From the NCBI GenBank assembly GCA_024741835.1, contig JAENRP010000328.1:8449-49411 (forward strand): 40,963 nt of DNA, written 5' to 3'. Both the position numbers and the translations under genes were made by a program. This document shows positions 1 to 11,672 of this stretch, piece by piece. The first letter of the stretch is position 1; each line of letters opens with the position of its first letter. Source of the DNA: Diplocarpon mali (lineage: Eukaryota; Ascomycota; Leotiomycetes; Helotiales; Drepanopezizaceae). The notes under the pieces are model-generated. The model made no database searches and was not told the origin of the DNA. It was given only the letters and a program-made list of their open reading frames with translations.

Positions 1-2477
1 AGCTCTCATATGATCTGGTGCTGATATATAAGATGCTTAATGTGGCGCCTTACTTTCCCACTCTCATTCTATGTCATCGTTCTCTGATCCTTGATCTAAT
101 TTTGCCATTGAGCGAAGCTGCGACAAGGAGAGCTCTAGAAATAAGACATGAGAAAGCCTCTCAAATTCCTTGTTTTGCATTGAAGTATCTTGTAATTAGC
201 ATACAAAAAAAACTTAATCACCTGGCTATGTTTAAAAGTGTAGGTCAAAAGTCGTGGTCAAAAGTGTTCGGCGTTTGCTACAACAATCACTGTAAGTCAT
301 GGAAAAATTATAGACGCGATGCAACGAGTATATTGAGCTAAAGAGAATATTCTAGCCAACTCAGGTATCCGGGGAAGCGCAACGAAGCTCAAGCACCTCT
401 CTTTCACGAACAAACGGAAATCTTTTGTCCAAGATTTCGTTGAAGATACTAGTTGGTTTAGAGGCTATTAACCCCATTTTTAAAATGATGTAACCCGAGG
501 CATCACGGCTACGTAGTGTAGATATCAGGATTGAATCTTGGCGTCGTACGCGCTGTAAATAGCAAATACATCTTTCCAGATAGCTCTTCAAGGTGTTGCT
601 GAGTTGTCGCTGTCTAACATGGTTGATCATCCACTGACGAACTAGTACTCCATTTTAATCAATTTGAATTCACATGAAGAGATCGACCGCAACATTTTAT
701 GGGTTGGATTGTCGTGATATTGTTGACCTATTATAATCTAATTACTTGAAATACAGCTTGAGATACGTGTTATAGACTAGCTCTCGGTGTGGAGGTCTCT
801 CTTAGGGAAAGTGGGCAAAGTTCTTTACCTGCTTGCTGTCGGTTGCTATAGGACTGGACATCTTGAAGATTGTCTGGGACTCGAGACGGACGACTCGGCG
901 CTGCCTATCTGCAGTTTGTGGCATTCGCGAGGTATAGGGTTGGTTGGATATGAACGGATCAACGGGTTCTTGACTATGAGGGGTCTACCCCACCAAGCTG
1001 AGAGTCTGTCTCGTGTTGCTCCTCAGCGCAAGGCTCACATTCTTTTCAACAATCAGCTCTTGTCAGAGAGCCATGTAATTCATTGACATTTGCTCCATGC
1101 CGAAATTGGCAAAGGCGAGTCAGCGGCATGTCTCAAGGCTATCTAAGGGACGCAGGGCATTTTCACTTGCTGCACATAGCAGCATTGTGATTGTGAGCCG
1201 AAGTCATCTTTGCCACAGTTTCTCGCGCGGGAAATTATGACCTGAGGAGCAAATTCCAAGCGTACCTAGCTAGGTAGGCGACGGGTTCTCTCGTTTGATC
1301 TACCTCGCCCCCTAGCGCAGGGGCGGCCATGAACTACAGTCCTGCCGAGACGCCCGGGGAGGAATTCACCAGGTTGGCCACAGCGATGAGGTTAGAGCTG
1401 ATCCGGTTCCCGTGATGCAAGTGGTGTTCTGAAACCAGCTCACCAACCTGCGAAGCTGCTTCCTGGGAATTGGCGTGCGAAGGTATAGCGGCTAACAAGT
1501 TTTGCTGGCTGTCAAGGTTCCCTGGGAACCTGTGCTTCAGCACCATGTAAATCTTGCTAGCCGGAGTGAGAGCTAATCAAGCAGACTCGAAAAGTGCTTG
1601 AAGTACTCTATCCTGCGGCAATTGACTTTTCTTCTAATTTTTCTGTTATTATGGTTCAGTTGCAAGCAAGAAGGGGCTGGTAAAAAAGAGCCAGGGAATA
1701 GTACCGAACCGCTGCACCTGCATGAAGCACAAGCTCGTGTCGATTCTAGGCGCGAGCCCATGACAGGCCTTGTAAGTTTCGAGTTTGATTGCCTTCGGTT
1801 TGAAGATGTCCTGATTCCATCAACAGCACCGACGTCTGTCAAAGTGGGTCTTTGTCAGGTCCGAAGCGAGGACGCTATACCCCAATGATCTTTTTGTCTC
1901 AACGTCGAGCGGAAAGCTTACTGTTAGAAATATACAAGGATCGGAGATTAAGGCTTAGTGAGCATACCTTGTATATATACTCCTGCAGCTCCATAGAACT
2001 CAGATAGACTCTATCACTTACTGCCTGCGTATATGCTTATATCCCCGCTGACCTTGCATGCTTCACTGAGTCGCACGCTGTGACATGGAATATAAATGAT
2101 TCGCAGAGTATTAGCGCCCGGAAACAGACCCGGTAGTCATTCAAACGAAAGGCCGAGAAAACCCAAACTTCCCCAGATATCCACAGCCATGCTTAAGGTG
2201 CCGCATGAATAGAAACCCCCCTGCTGCGGGCGGTGATCATCTGGTTGATGGGCTACCGTAGTGTAATCAATTTATCCTAAAAATATGGATAATGTCGGGT
2301 TATTCTTATGCCCGTGCTTTTTGGTATCCTTTGCCAGAGATAGGAATTTCTTTCTTGATTGTGCGCTTAAACCTTTTCTTCTTGGCTGAGTACCCAAGCT
2401 ATTCATGTACTCTGTTCTCTCTTTATATCAACGAGTTAGATTGAATTAGCGGTCCCTATCGTTGTTCTTGCGATCCC
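1..2477. other. Gene-poor stretch, no supported gene
   Basis: Both strands carry only short open frames (under about 100 codons) that begin at TTG or GTG codons or lack similarity to any family I recognise. The longest are at 787-1086 (+), 1334-1546 (-) and 1573-1842 (-). The frame at 1334-1546 (-) reads as plausible protein but has no motif I can name. A 12-base palindrome (acctagctaggt) lies near 1264 and a short inverted repeat at 1930-1976. The decayed lyase just downstream suggests this side of the window is a degenerating region. Confidence 0.5.
1930..1976. repeat. 10-bp inverted repeat
   Basis: The arms atatacaagg (1930-1939) and ccttgtatat (1967-1976) are perfect reverse complements with a 27-base spacer. 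They could form a hairpin or be a remnant of a small element end. No target-site duplication or longer terminal repeat is visible, so this may be chance. Confidence 0.35.
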
Positions 2478-3026
2478 ATGTGCCATGCTCCCACCAGCAG
2501 TACGAACCCAACTGGCGGTTACAGTGGCCTTTACTTTTACATGAACTCGAACCATGCGCGAACCGAAGCCTACCGGATGGGTCTTCACGGGCCTTTTTCC
2601 CTCTTCTCGCGCACAGCTACCCCATCAGCCCAGACAGATCTTTCTTTCATGGGCAGCATGGGACTGCGAGGATGGGAAGCTGCTTCCGGCCGTGGCACCG
2701 TCAAGGGCAAAGCCTCAGGAGTTGATGGCTCGAAGTTTCAGATTGTCTTGCACTGGTTCAGTCTTCACGCTCAATACTAGGTCTACGCCGGTTTCTACGG
2801 AAACTTCGTCTCACCCGCCATTAGAGCCGGCACATATACTCAAATCCCGTGCCAGGGGAAGCTCAAGGTAGGGACAGTGAACTCCGTGGTCGTCACGGCG
2901 GGCGTGCAGACCACTGCAAACATTGCATTCACTCGGGCTACTGGCAGCACTACTCTCTTCCAGATCGGTGAGTGGGATGAGAAGCCAACTGGCTTCCGTA
3001 ACGCAGAGAAGCAGCTCCGCATGCAC
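2478..3026 (+). pseudogene. Rhamnogalacturonan lyase (PL4) fragment, decayed
   Basis: One reading frame matches the central part of family 4 polysaccharide lyases (rhamnogalacturonase B type), secreted enzymes that cleave the pectin rhamnogalacturonan I backbone by beta-elimination. Recognisable blocks in order are NPTGGYSGLYFYMNSNH, TEAYRMGLHGP, GWEAASGRGTVKGKASG, VLHWF, VVVTAGVQTTANIA, LFQIGEWDEKPTGFRNA and QLRMH. The frame is interrupted by TAG at 2778-2780, directly after AQY, where I remember the family having Trp. After RMH (3026) resemblance stops abruptly, and nothing upstream of 2502 resembles the N-terminal part. About 175 of an expected 500 or more residues remain, with no start, signal peptide or C-terminus. 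It is therefore a relic, not an intron-split gene. Family recognition is from memory of conserved blocks. Confidence 0.8.
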
Positions 3027-4312
3027 AAAACCTCCTCTCATCATCCTCGACAATCAACCTCCATCTTTGGCCGCCTTCCTTCCAACTCTCATCTATCAGC
3101 ACGCCTAATCGCTTACCACGGGCTTAGTACATGCTATCAATTTCTCGAACATTCGGGAGTGATTCGCACGAAGCGGATGATCTTATTGCTCAATATAATC
3201 CTTCATAGGGATAGTGATTTTGTTGATCGCAGAAGAGCCGATTTCGCAGTTTGAGGGAACAGAACTCTGGCGTAAAACTGGAATCATGGATTTGCGTCTC
3301 TCCATTGGCGCGCGGCTTCACCTTTGATTGGACATGGCTGACATTGAAATGAAAGTGGTGACAAAAGGTACAGCTGACATTCAGCCTGAGTACTTAGTCC
3401 TGCACAACTCTAGGAGCGAGCATAGCAATACAGATTTGAGAGATTGGATTTGTGGGGAAAAAAAGTACTTCTGTAAACAAATTGTGGGTCAGCTAAAAAC
3501 TGGCACAAGCAGAGTGATTGACAGCATCAGTGTTCAGGCAGAGGTCCTTTGTTAAGGAAGGCTTTCCGGTCATTGCATCGATGAAACGTTGCATTCCCTT
3601 GGCTTATTCTGGTTATCATCATCTTAGATGAAAATTTTGGTAGAAATCTCGCATTCATCACCCTAATTGCTACATACTGCCTTGCCAACACCCATCACCA
3701 CGTTGAGGTTAGCAGCACCGTGATACAAACAAAACGCCGTATCAGACCCTAGACTCCAGCCCCAGCCCCAGCCCCCTTATTCCTTCGCATCTTCCAAAGC
3801 AGATTCAGGTCGCCTGAGATAATCCGCTTGAGACTTGTCTCCAAGACATTTAGTATGCTAGAGAGATGTGATGTGCATCCTGTGCCAAGGTGTTCCCTTG
3901 CGTAAGAGAAAATGTATGAAAGTGATCGCGGGCATCAATAAGAGATTGGTGACAGTCTAAGTAGCGTAAACTAAATGGTGCGGGGGCATCAGACCAGGGA
4001 CCATTTCCGTTAATGTCGAAGTTGCTGAGAGAAAGCTGTGTGCCGTAATGACAATCGAAAGAGCGCTGACAAATAGAGCTGCTATTGACTCGGCATTAGA
4101 TCATACGATGGCGCCCATAACTTTGGACCAGAGGCTCGGAAGAAGATCATTGTAGAGATGACAGATGGCAAGACTTCGGATGCGAATTTCACCATCATAA
4201 ATTTTGGGGGAAACATTGCCAAATGTCAGGGGCGGAGAGATTGCCGAAATCGTACATGATTGAGGTCGAGGCGAGTGGGGACCAAAGATCCGAGCAGTGA
4301 TAAGCGATGCAA
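3027..4312. other. Intergenic, no gene seen
   Basis: Only short unsupported frames occur. A short CCAGCC repeat sits at about 3755-3775. The part next to 4313 is probably the 3' untranslated region of the Myb-like gene, which is transcribed leftward. Confidence 0.5.
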
Positions 4313-6288
4313 TCACAACATAGTGTGCCGTCTAGCAGCAGCAAACTCGTCGATCTCCGGCATGTTGACACCTCGGGTTCTGTTGAACTCAGCGGCAATA
4401 CGAATCCACCTCCCTTTTGCGTCCTCTTGGACAGCTCGAACAAGCAGTATATCAGCGCTGTCGCTCCAGACGGGTCGATGCTCATGTGGACCATCGGCGA
4501 GATTACGGCCCTTCTTGCCACGCTTGGAAAGAGGAATGAACTGCTTTCCCTCGGCAGCGAAGAGAAGAGGAGCAGTTCGATTGTAGCGGCTGGTAACGCC
4601 GCAAACACTTAGAGAGGGCGCTTTCCCGGAAGCAACGCGGTCATTGTTCAAGGTCTCGACAATCTGGGTGAAAGAAAGGCCATCTTTCTCCTTCATGTTG
4701 ACAATCGCAATATTCTCGGGGTCGTTGGCTCCGTAGCCTCGCTTGCAGACTTTGTCCTCCTTGCCGCGGGTCAGACCTCGCTTCATCAAGGCGGCGTCGC
4801 TAACTTCCTCTTGGAAAACGCTTGGAGGATCTTGGTTGGTACCCCAAGGCATGCTAGCTCCAGAATACCGAGATGGGGCGAGGTTCTTGCCAGGATTATT
4901 GAAGTGTGCCTCCGCGGGTGCCTGGCTCTTGCGACCTCTTGATGCTTTGATTGGCGCAGTCTTGTTGACATCGCCGAAGAATGTGTCATGGTTGAATGAT
5001 GAGCTTCGCTGTTGACGGCCCTGATTCTTCGGGCCATTGGGTAAGCGACTACTTGTTGGGACAAACATTCCTAGATAATCGTCAGCGAGATTAAGGGTTA
5101 CTATTGAAAGTTAAACTTACCGACACTACTCTCCGTATCATTTTTATCGATCTCCTCGTCTTCGTCGTCCTCGGCGTAGCTACGGTTCGGTGGGCTGGCT
5201 CGGAAATCCTTGCCCTTGTAGCGATCATTGTATCGAACAAGCTCTTCGGTATAACTGCGATCGCCCTCGTGTCTATCATCCATGTCCTCATCTTCATCCT
5301 CATCATGAGTAATAGGGCGAGATGATGAGCGGTATGCTTCGTAAACTCCTTGTTCAAGATCCGGAGATGAGCCTTGAGAGGATCTTTCACGGGTAGCAGC
5401 AGGATCATTGTTGATATACTTCTGACCTCGACAAGGAGTTCGCGGGTTAAGTCTTGGATCCGAATTAGAGGCCTGCAGGTCTCGACCGGCGTACTGATCT
5501 ACCTGACCATATGACAACCGGGGCTTCTTCAAGGGACGTGGACTTCGTTTTGGAATGACGAACGGAGGTGCAGTGGAACGATGGCCCATTCTGCGCCCGG
5601 AGGTATTCGGGCTTGAGGCTCCCTCACGTCTCTGAGACCCGCTGTCATTATCATTGTTAGCTTGGGGAGCCAAGCGACGGTATGCTGTTGATGTGTTAGC
5701 TTATACCTCAATGAAAGTTGTTCGCTGTCAGAAAACTCTTGTCACTGTCCATTAAAAAGAACCCATGTAAAGCCATAAAGCGAGCTGGAGTCATTCGATG
5801 ACCTTTGATGTAGGACAGCAAGGAGGAAGTGGCAGAAAATGGCAAAACGAAGTTCGCGGCTTTTGTAACAGGAGCAAGACTTTCGTCTTCAACCAAAGCC
5901 AAAGCGAGACACTAGATCCGAAGGAGACACTCTCATAGCAGAACATAAGGGTTGCGAAAAAAGAACTAGACTTACCATCGGCATAAAGTCCCATAGGATC
6001 CTGTTGGGTAAGACAGGGACGGTATGTCTCCAGCGAAGTGTGTCTGCTATCCATATCTAATGCAAGAGGAGAAGTGGGAGAGCCAAAGCGAGGGCTACCA
6101 ATAGCATCGGTACGAATGCTGACACCAGCATTAGTGTTGGAGTGAGATCCGACGACGCTAGTAAAATTTGTGGGAATTTCGTCGCTACTCTCCCCGCTAG
6201 ATTCGAAGATCTCCTGGGCCTTTGCAGCTCTATGCTTAATGGCAGTGCTCATGGAAGAGCCCAGTTTTAAATCTCCGTTATTAGACAT
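4313..6288 (-). CDS. Myb/SANT-like nuclear protein, uncharacterised
   Basis: Three exons (6288-5976, 5684-5121, 5070-4313) give a 544-residue protein. The introns are 291 and 50 bases; both have GTAAG donors and the joined frame is uninterrupted. The first ~290 residues are polar and low-complexity (Ser, Arg, Pro), with an acidic Asp/Glu stretch at about 240-260, typical of disorder. The C-terminal part holds a helix-turn-helix-like stretch (about 410-460, with SFTQIVETLNNDR) and a tryptophan-spaced Myb/SANT-like segment (about 494-530: VWSDSADILLVRAVQEDAKG then RWIRIAAEF). That pattern suggests a DNA- or chromatin-binding protein in the nucleus, but I cannot name an orthologue. The first intron is unusually long for this window. 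The start is the first ATG of exon 1. A true Myb fold is inferred from the Trp spacing only. Confidence 0.7.
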
Positions 6289-8408
6289 TCTGATCTGAAA
6301 TTATATCAATATCTTGAGAGGGTAGCTGTTAAGAGTGGAGAGGAGCTTGTCGAGGAGACTGAAGGTGTTGTAGGTTGGCCGAGAAACAGATCGAAGAACA
6401 GAAACAGGAGACCCTGTACACTCTTGAGTGAACACTAGCGCGGAAGACTAGACTTTCCGTTAACGCGCAGGATTAGCAGAGAACTGATAAAAATACGAGA
6501 TGATACAAAACAACAGCCTGTTGTGTTGGTGCAAGAAACATAAAGGAAATCTGCTATGCTAACTCGGAGTAATGAGTTGAAACAGATACGTGGGGCTTCT
6601 TTACCTGCGGATGTGAGATTCCTAACGCGCTAGCAACCAAGCAGCTTAGGTTCGGTACGAGCAGGCTCTAACCGATGGACAATCAAGTGTGCTTGAGGAA
6701 GAAGGTATTGTGTCGAGAGTGGAAGACACTGCTGCGGTTGTATCCAAGAGGGAAGAGGGTCGACAACGAGAACGAGGGTCGGGTTTTCAGGGAAGATACA
6801 AGCTCTAAGAATTACGCCGGTAGTTATAGCCGAGTTCAAACCTATGGATTGAGGTAAAAGTCAGCTATGAGTTAAAATTGAATGACAACAAGTTATGCGG
6901 CAACGAGCCAGAAAAGCGTCTCTCCAGAGCACTTGAGAGGCGTGAGTTGAAGGCCAGCCAGTTTGATCTGGAGAGGAAGCCATTCCCACAACAGGAAAGC
7001 TAGCTACTATTGCCCTGGAATAGAAACATGGCTCTTGGTAAGTCGATCAAGTCCACCAACGGAGAGACATACCTTTCGCGGACTTTGCAAAAGCCGATAT
7101 TCCAAATCAGCCGCAAGCCACAACTTCACCAACCCTGACACCGGTATCTATGCCTGAATCTGAGCCTTGATTTTACCTCGTCCGGTTTCAACTGTTGCGT
7201 GGCCTAGATGAGAAGTGAGGTGAATGACAGCAGTCACTAATTGGCAGCGGACCGCGATTTTAGAAGGAATTGCCTTGTATTTATGTGGGGCTATTGAGAG
7301 CATTAGTGAATGCGCTGTTTCTTATCGAGTTCAGACAGTGACGATGGGATGAGATTGGCTTGTCTGCAGCGGATGCTGTGCACACTTGTAGCAAAGATCC
7401 AACTGTCCAGGGCTGTATGATGTCTTGATTCCAGGGCGCTGAAATACCAGGTGACGGGCTCCAAATCCCAAACTATCATAGAATACGATCAGTGAAATGG
7501 GGTAATAAAACTGAAAGTACCCAAATATGTCGTCTTCGTCTTTCCGAGCACGATGTCCGAATCCAAAGCCAAGGATCAGGCTGGGTAATCACGATGACAG
7601 AGGAAGACTTTGTACCCGTGATGATTAGTACCAACTATGTCGGAAAATAAGAAGACGCTGTTGGAGGTAATGCTCTTGATGCAGAGTCGATGCCCTGGAG
7701 ACAGAAGAGGTGTCAAGGTGTTGGTTGGATGGTGTTTTTGCGGGAATTTCGTGTTGTCGATGGTTGTGATGTGTCGTGGAAGTAAAATGGTTGACAACGA
7801 TGATGATCAGGCGAGGACAATATATAGCCCCCATTTGGGAAGGAGTAGACAGAGGGGTCAAATTTAAGCTTAATAAATTTTAACAAGGCTGATCCAATTA
7901 TGTGAGGGTGAAAGCCTAAGGTACTTAGTATTTGATTGATTCGATCAGATCAGATCAGCCTTGAGCGATAATGCAGCCAAAGCATAAGACATTGTCTACT
8001 CATGTTTGGGAATGCACGAGGCCTTTGGTGATCTGCTTCTACGCGCAAGATTACCATCTAAACATGGAGATTGCATGACAACAAGACGCCGATATACAAA
8101 ATAAATATACAAAATAAAGTTTGTCGTGTAATGGATACACTCGCATTTGGTCATATAGTTGATCCAGATGCCCAAGTGTGTACTTATTTAATTGATGTAT
8201 GCAATTCCGCACTGCTATTACAGATGTGTTTCTAGCACGACTTGCGTAAAATGATTGATATCCCGAGTTAAACACTATGTAAACTCCACCATTTGCGCTA
8301 CGGCCACTCAGATGCGGCTCGATTGCTGGAGAAATATCAAGCGAGAAATAACTGGTCTAAATGTCGCAACCACAGGCATTATATGGAAGGAGAATACTGG
8401 CAACAACA
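6289..8408. other. Long intergenic stretch, no supported gene
   Basis: The left end (about 6289-6480) is the likely promoter and leader of the Myb-like gene. The right end (about 8200-8408) is probably the 3' untranslated region of the leftward TatD gene. Between them only short frames without recognisable protein character occur on both strands. The DNA becomes AT-rich from about 7860 and contains simple direct repeats (gatcagatcagatcag near 7943; the tandem repeat at 8092-8118). Confidence 0.5.
8092..8118. repeat. 13-bp tandem duplication
   Basis: The 13-base word atatacaaaataa occurs twice in immediate succession in an AT-rich intergenic region. It is consistent with slippage, and no function is implied. 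Confidence 0.6.
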
Positions 8409-9569
8409 TTATGGAAACACAAACCGTAGCCAGTTTTTCCCCAACCTATTCACACCATCCCCCAAATTCCATTCTTTGACCTCGCAAATATGGCGACACA
8501 TCTGCTCCAGCCTGGCATCCATTTCATCCCCAGCGATATGCAGATCACTCTCAACCAGAATCCGGTCATCAGGCACTGCCTTGATGACCTCGTCTGTCCT
8601 CGCGCTTACCGCAGGCGCCATGTTTATAGCCGCCGAGAACGAGAAGAATATATCCGCCGGAATCGACGGGTGGAGATACTGCTTCAGCGCTTCAGGGGGG
8701 CCTGAATAAGAGTGCAGGCAAATTCTCGGCGGGAAAGGATTGGGTTTCGCTTCGTTATCTTGCACACTCTCTTCATCATCAGTGGGAGGTGGTGGTATGT
8801 TTTTGATGCACTTCCGCTCTTTTTTGCTCAGGACCTCTTTCTCATGGCCGGCCCAGCTTTTTTGCAGCATGTCAAAGACGAGACCGTGGGCTTGCACGCC
8901 GTGTACTGAGACTCCGCGGTGAGTTTTGCCGGCGAGTGCGAGCTGGGCTTTCAGAATCGCTTTCTGATGGCTCATTTGCACACGGTGGGGTGTGAGCATG
9001 CGTCCTTCTCTGCTGCCAGGTGTCATGGATTCGTCTCTTGATTCTTTTGATTCTTCTGTCCACGGTCCAGGCAGGCGGAAGCTTTTGTCTAGACCTATCT
9101 CACCAACCAAAGCAGTGGGATACCTATCAAGATATGCCTCGGTCTCGTGGAGGAACTCTTTCAGAGACCGGGGTTCCGGGAGAGACTCTAAAAAGGCAGC
9201 GTCTTCGGGCTTTGGGGTCAGTACCGCCTGATAATGCCGTACCTTGAAATCTCCCAAGCCCGTTTCCAGCACACCGTCCCCTGTATCGTCGAACATCTGA
9301 TGCGAGAACCACGGATGCCAGCCAAAACAAGCAATCAAGCAATCAGTCTCTTTTGGTTTCTCGATATCCGGCCGAGACTGCATTCCGTACTCATCCGCTA
9401 TTTGAGCAACAAGCTGCTGATCTTCTCCCCGGGTTCCCATAACGGTCAGCGCACGAGCCTTCATACCAGGTATCAATGGTATTTTTTCCATAGCATCAGT
9501 TGGGTGGCAATGAGCGTCGAATACGCCCAGATGCCATGGGAATGCATCCTCGGTGGATGTAGGGGCCAT
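8409..9569 (-). CDS. TatD-family metal-dependent hydrolase, Scn1-like
   Basis: A single exon encodes 386 residues. The TatD metal site is visible: HxH near the N-terminus (H20, H22 in [10 protein letters not shown]), a Glu in VGEIGLD (about E157), His in VSVHG (about H223) and LHSYSG (about H286), and Asp in LVESDLH (about D342). Two polar insertions (about 170-195 and 240-280) lengthen it beyond bacterial TatD (about 260 residues). This is the arrangement I associate with fission-yeast Scn1, which interacts genetically with the anaphase-promoting-complex subunit Cut9. The likely activity is a Mg-dependent nuclease or phosphoesterase, in cytosol or nucleus. I chose ATG 9569; an in-frame GTG lies 21 bases upstream. 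It is divergently arranged with the membrane-protein gene at 9930 (360 bases between starts). Family is firm; the Scn1 orthology is likely. Confidence 0.88.
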   Translation of the reverse strand: MAPTSTEDAFPWHLGVFDAHCHPTDAMEKIPLIPGMKARALTVMGTRGEDQQLVAQIADEYGMQSRPDIEKPKETDCLIACFGWHPWFSHQMFDDTGDGVLETGLGDFKVRHYQAVLTPKPEDAAFLESLPEPRSLKEFLHETEAYLDRYPTALVGEIGLDKSFRLPGPWTEESKESRDESMTPGSREGRMLTPHRVQMSHQKAILKAQLALAGKTHRGVSVHGVQAHGLVFDMLQKSWAGHEKEVLSKKERKCIKNIPPPPTDDEESVQDNEAKPNPFPPRICLHSYSGPPEALKQYLHPSIPADIFFSFSAAINMAPAVSARTDEVIKAVPDDRILVESDLHIAGDEMDARLEQMCRHICEVKEWNLGDGVNRLGKNWLRFVFP

Positions 9570-9929
9570 CTTATTCAGGAGCGGATGCACTGGTCGGATC
9601 TAGCATCTCGAAAACGACTTCGCGGCTCAGCTTTGGCGTTGGAGACGAGTTGTCATGGTCATGCTCGAAGGTTTAGCGATGAATATCCTACTGTGTCCCC
9701 ACAGAGTAATAGAGCACAAAAAAGTAAAGCGAGCAGACCCGAGAGGCCAAAGTTGGCCAGGCTCTACCCGCTTACCCCACACTTTCGCTTGCGCTATATC
9801 ACATGCCGTCACATCTCATAATGCTTCGCATTCCCCACTACGGGAGAATGCCTCGTGTGTTCTTCCTCTACGAGGAGCACACCATCCATTCCGTGCGCCA
9901 TCGTATTCTATCACCACATTTCGAATCAA

Positions 9930-10676
9930 ATGGCCATCTTCAACCCCGTCTACGGCATCATCCTTCCTTTCCTGTTCATGTTCACACTTCCCATCGCTAT
10001 CTTCGCAAGTGTAACAACCACCTTCGCAATCTCCATCCTCTTCTTCCGCGTCCTGATCGTCTACATCGAACTCGCGCTGGCTGTCATCCCGCACTGGCTT
10101 CTCGGTGAGCCTCCCCAACTATCCCACCAGCAACACCACCCACGAGAATCCTTTCCCCGCACCAAATCATTCGGTACCTCGAAACCCCGCCGGAAAAAGC
10201 GCAGAGGGAGTACAAGCAGCAATCTCTCAGCCACAGGCTCTACTACACCCATTTCTGGCGGTAACGAAAATGGAATTGGGGTGGGAATGGGCGTTGGTCC
10301 AACAAGAGATTATGAGGGGGTGGGGGGTTGGAGGGTAGACAGTCCTTCGGAGGAAGAGGGACTGTGGTGGAAGATTAATTCAAGGCTAGAATTACCGGCA
10401 GACCACGGTATAAGGCGCCATCACCGGTCATTGACTTCGGGGAGTGTGCCGGCGAGTACGAGGGGGTATAGTCCGGAGGCCACGATGCATATGAATACAT
10501 CAAGAGCACGGTCGCCGCCCAGCTCGGCGCACGGTAATGGAAATAGCAATGGTACAGGAGATATTTTCTTTCCGAATGTGCCGGTCAGTCCGAGGGGGGG
10601 GAGAAGAACGGGGAGTATTAGTACCAGTTCGACAAGTTCAAAGGGTTCCACGGGGTTGGTTATGAAGGGGAGATGA
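9930..10676 (+). CDS. Small integral membrane protein, fungal, unknown function
   Basis: This single-exon gene encodes 248 residues. The first ~55 residues contain two adjacent hydrophobic segments (about 7-30 and 32-54: ILPFLFMFTLPIAIFASV and FAISILFFRVLIVYIELAL) joined by a very short loop, a hairpin typical of an ER or plasma-membrane anchor. The rest is hydrophilic and low-complexity: a basic RRKKRR patch at about 89-94, then Gly-, Ser- and Arg-rich sequence with possible phosphorylation clusters. Start choice: ATG at 9930 has A at -3 and begins MAIFNPVYG just before the first membrane segment; the frame remains open upstream, but that sequence looks like leader. It ends 277 bases from the convergent SPC24 stop. 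I recognise no characterised family. Confidence 0.72.
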   Translation: MAIFNPVYGIILPFLFMFTLPIAIFASVTTTFAISILFFRVLIVYIELALAVIPHWLLGEPPQLSHQQHHPRESFPRTKSFGTSKPRRKKRRGSTSSNLSATGSTTPISGGNENGIGVGMGVGPTRDYEGVGGWRVDSPSEEEGLWWKINSRLELPADHGIRRHHRSLTSGSVPASTRGYSPEATMHMNTSRARSPPSSAHGNGNSNGTGDIFFPNVPVSPRGGRRTGSISTSSTSSKGSTGLVMKGR

Positions 10677-10953
10677 GTGTATGATCTGCATGATTTATTT
10701 TTGTATGACTGGGATGATAGGATTCGGCGTTTGGATCTCGGTCTGGACCTTATGTATATCACCTGTGCATGATTGGATATTCGGTATAGCGGTAAAGAAG
10801 TATGAATCTGTTGTGACTTCTGTGCATCAATCCATCCCATACAACGCCGTTCGCAATGAGCAAAGACATCATGGTATCCAGCAAGCTCCCCAAATATCCA
10901 TCCAAAAACGCCAAACCAAGCCATCCTCCCATCACCAGTCTAAAAATCTCTTC

Positions 10954-11672
10954 CTACAACTGCTGCCAGAAGTAATTCGCATAGAAGAACCTCGAGAACT
11001 TATGATCGATATTTACAATATTAACATCCCCCTTCCTCGGGTTGCGAATAATCGCCTTGGTATACTCCTCCCCCTCTCCTCCCCTCTCCAAATCGATGCC
11101 CAGCCCGCGATATACCTTCAGTTTCAAAGTCAGCTCATCGTCCACCAATCCTCGGCGCAAGTTCTCGCCGCCATCTACGCCTTGTAGCTCTAGCTCTTGG
11201 AGACGCGCCTGCAGGTCGGCGAGTTGTGAGGAGAGACGCTCGGACTCGATCTCGATGTCCGAGGCGGACTTTGCGATGCGAAATTTTTGTGTATCTAGGG
11301 TGGCGATTTCAGAGGCGTGGGCAGTAGAGGAGTGGGTGGCGAGCGTTTCTTGGTGGTGAGAATTCAAAGTTATGAGAGTGCGGGAGAGCTCTGGGTATTG
11401 TTAGCATTTTTTAGGGGAGAGGATGGGGTGCGATGCGATACGGAAGGGGTTGGGAGGGAGCTCTACTTTTTAGCGCGCTTTCTGCTTCTCGGACACGAAG
11501 ATCGCGGGCTTGTTGTAGGGTGGAGAGGGATTCGTTTACCCGTGACACTGCATGTTTATCAGGCTGGATGTTGAAATTCTCGATTGTGTGGCGGATGAGC
11601 TGAGCTTTGTTAGCGATGCGCCGAAGATATTCAGAATGTGCTTACAGTAGTTGGGTCTTCGTCGAGAAGCAT
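10954..11672 (-). CDS. spc24: Kinetochore protein Spc24 (Ndc80 complex)
   Basis: Three exons (11672-11646, 11599-11467, 11390-10954) give 198 residues, the normal Spc24 length. The introns are 46 and 76 bases and all phases match. Residues about 35-125 are heptad-rich coiled coil ([21 protein letters not shown] and [20 protein letters not shown]). The C-terminal globular domain carries the Spc24 signature, including [25 protein letters not shown] and [12 protein letters not shown] at the very end. Spc24 pairs with Spc25 at the inner end of the Ndc80 complex and connects microtubule-binding Ndc80/Nuf2 to the Mis12 complex and CENP-T at centromeres. The gene is head-to-head with FIS1, with 287 bases between start codons. 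Confidence 0.95.

Noticed and set aside
1556..1567. 12-base word gctagccggagt repeated at 11773-11784
   Set aside because: In a window of this size many 12-base matches are expected by chance; no longer similarity surrounds them.
1598..1888. Plus-strand frame with a hydrophobic start followed by Cys, like a bacterial lipoprotein signal
   Set aside because: The window is clearly fungal, the start is unsupported, and the rest of the frame has no protein-family character.
9234..9821. 195-codon plus-strand frame
   Set aside because: It is antisense to the TatD gene and runs into its promoter; no family resemblance.
10421..10924. 167-codon minus-strand frame
   Set aside because: It is antisense to the membrane-protein coding sequence and mirrors its low-complexity composition.
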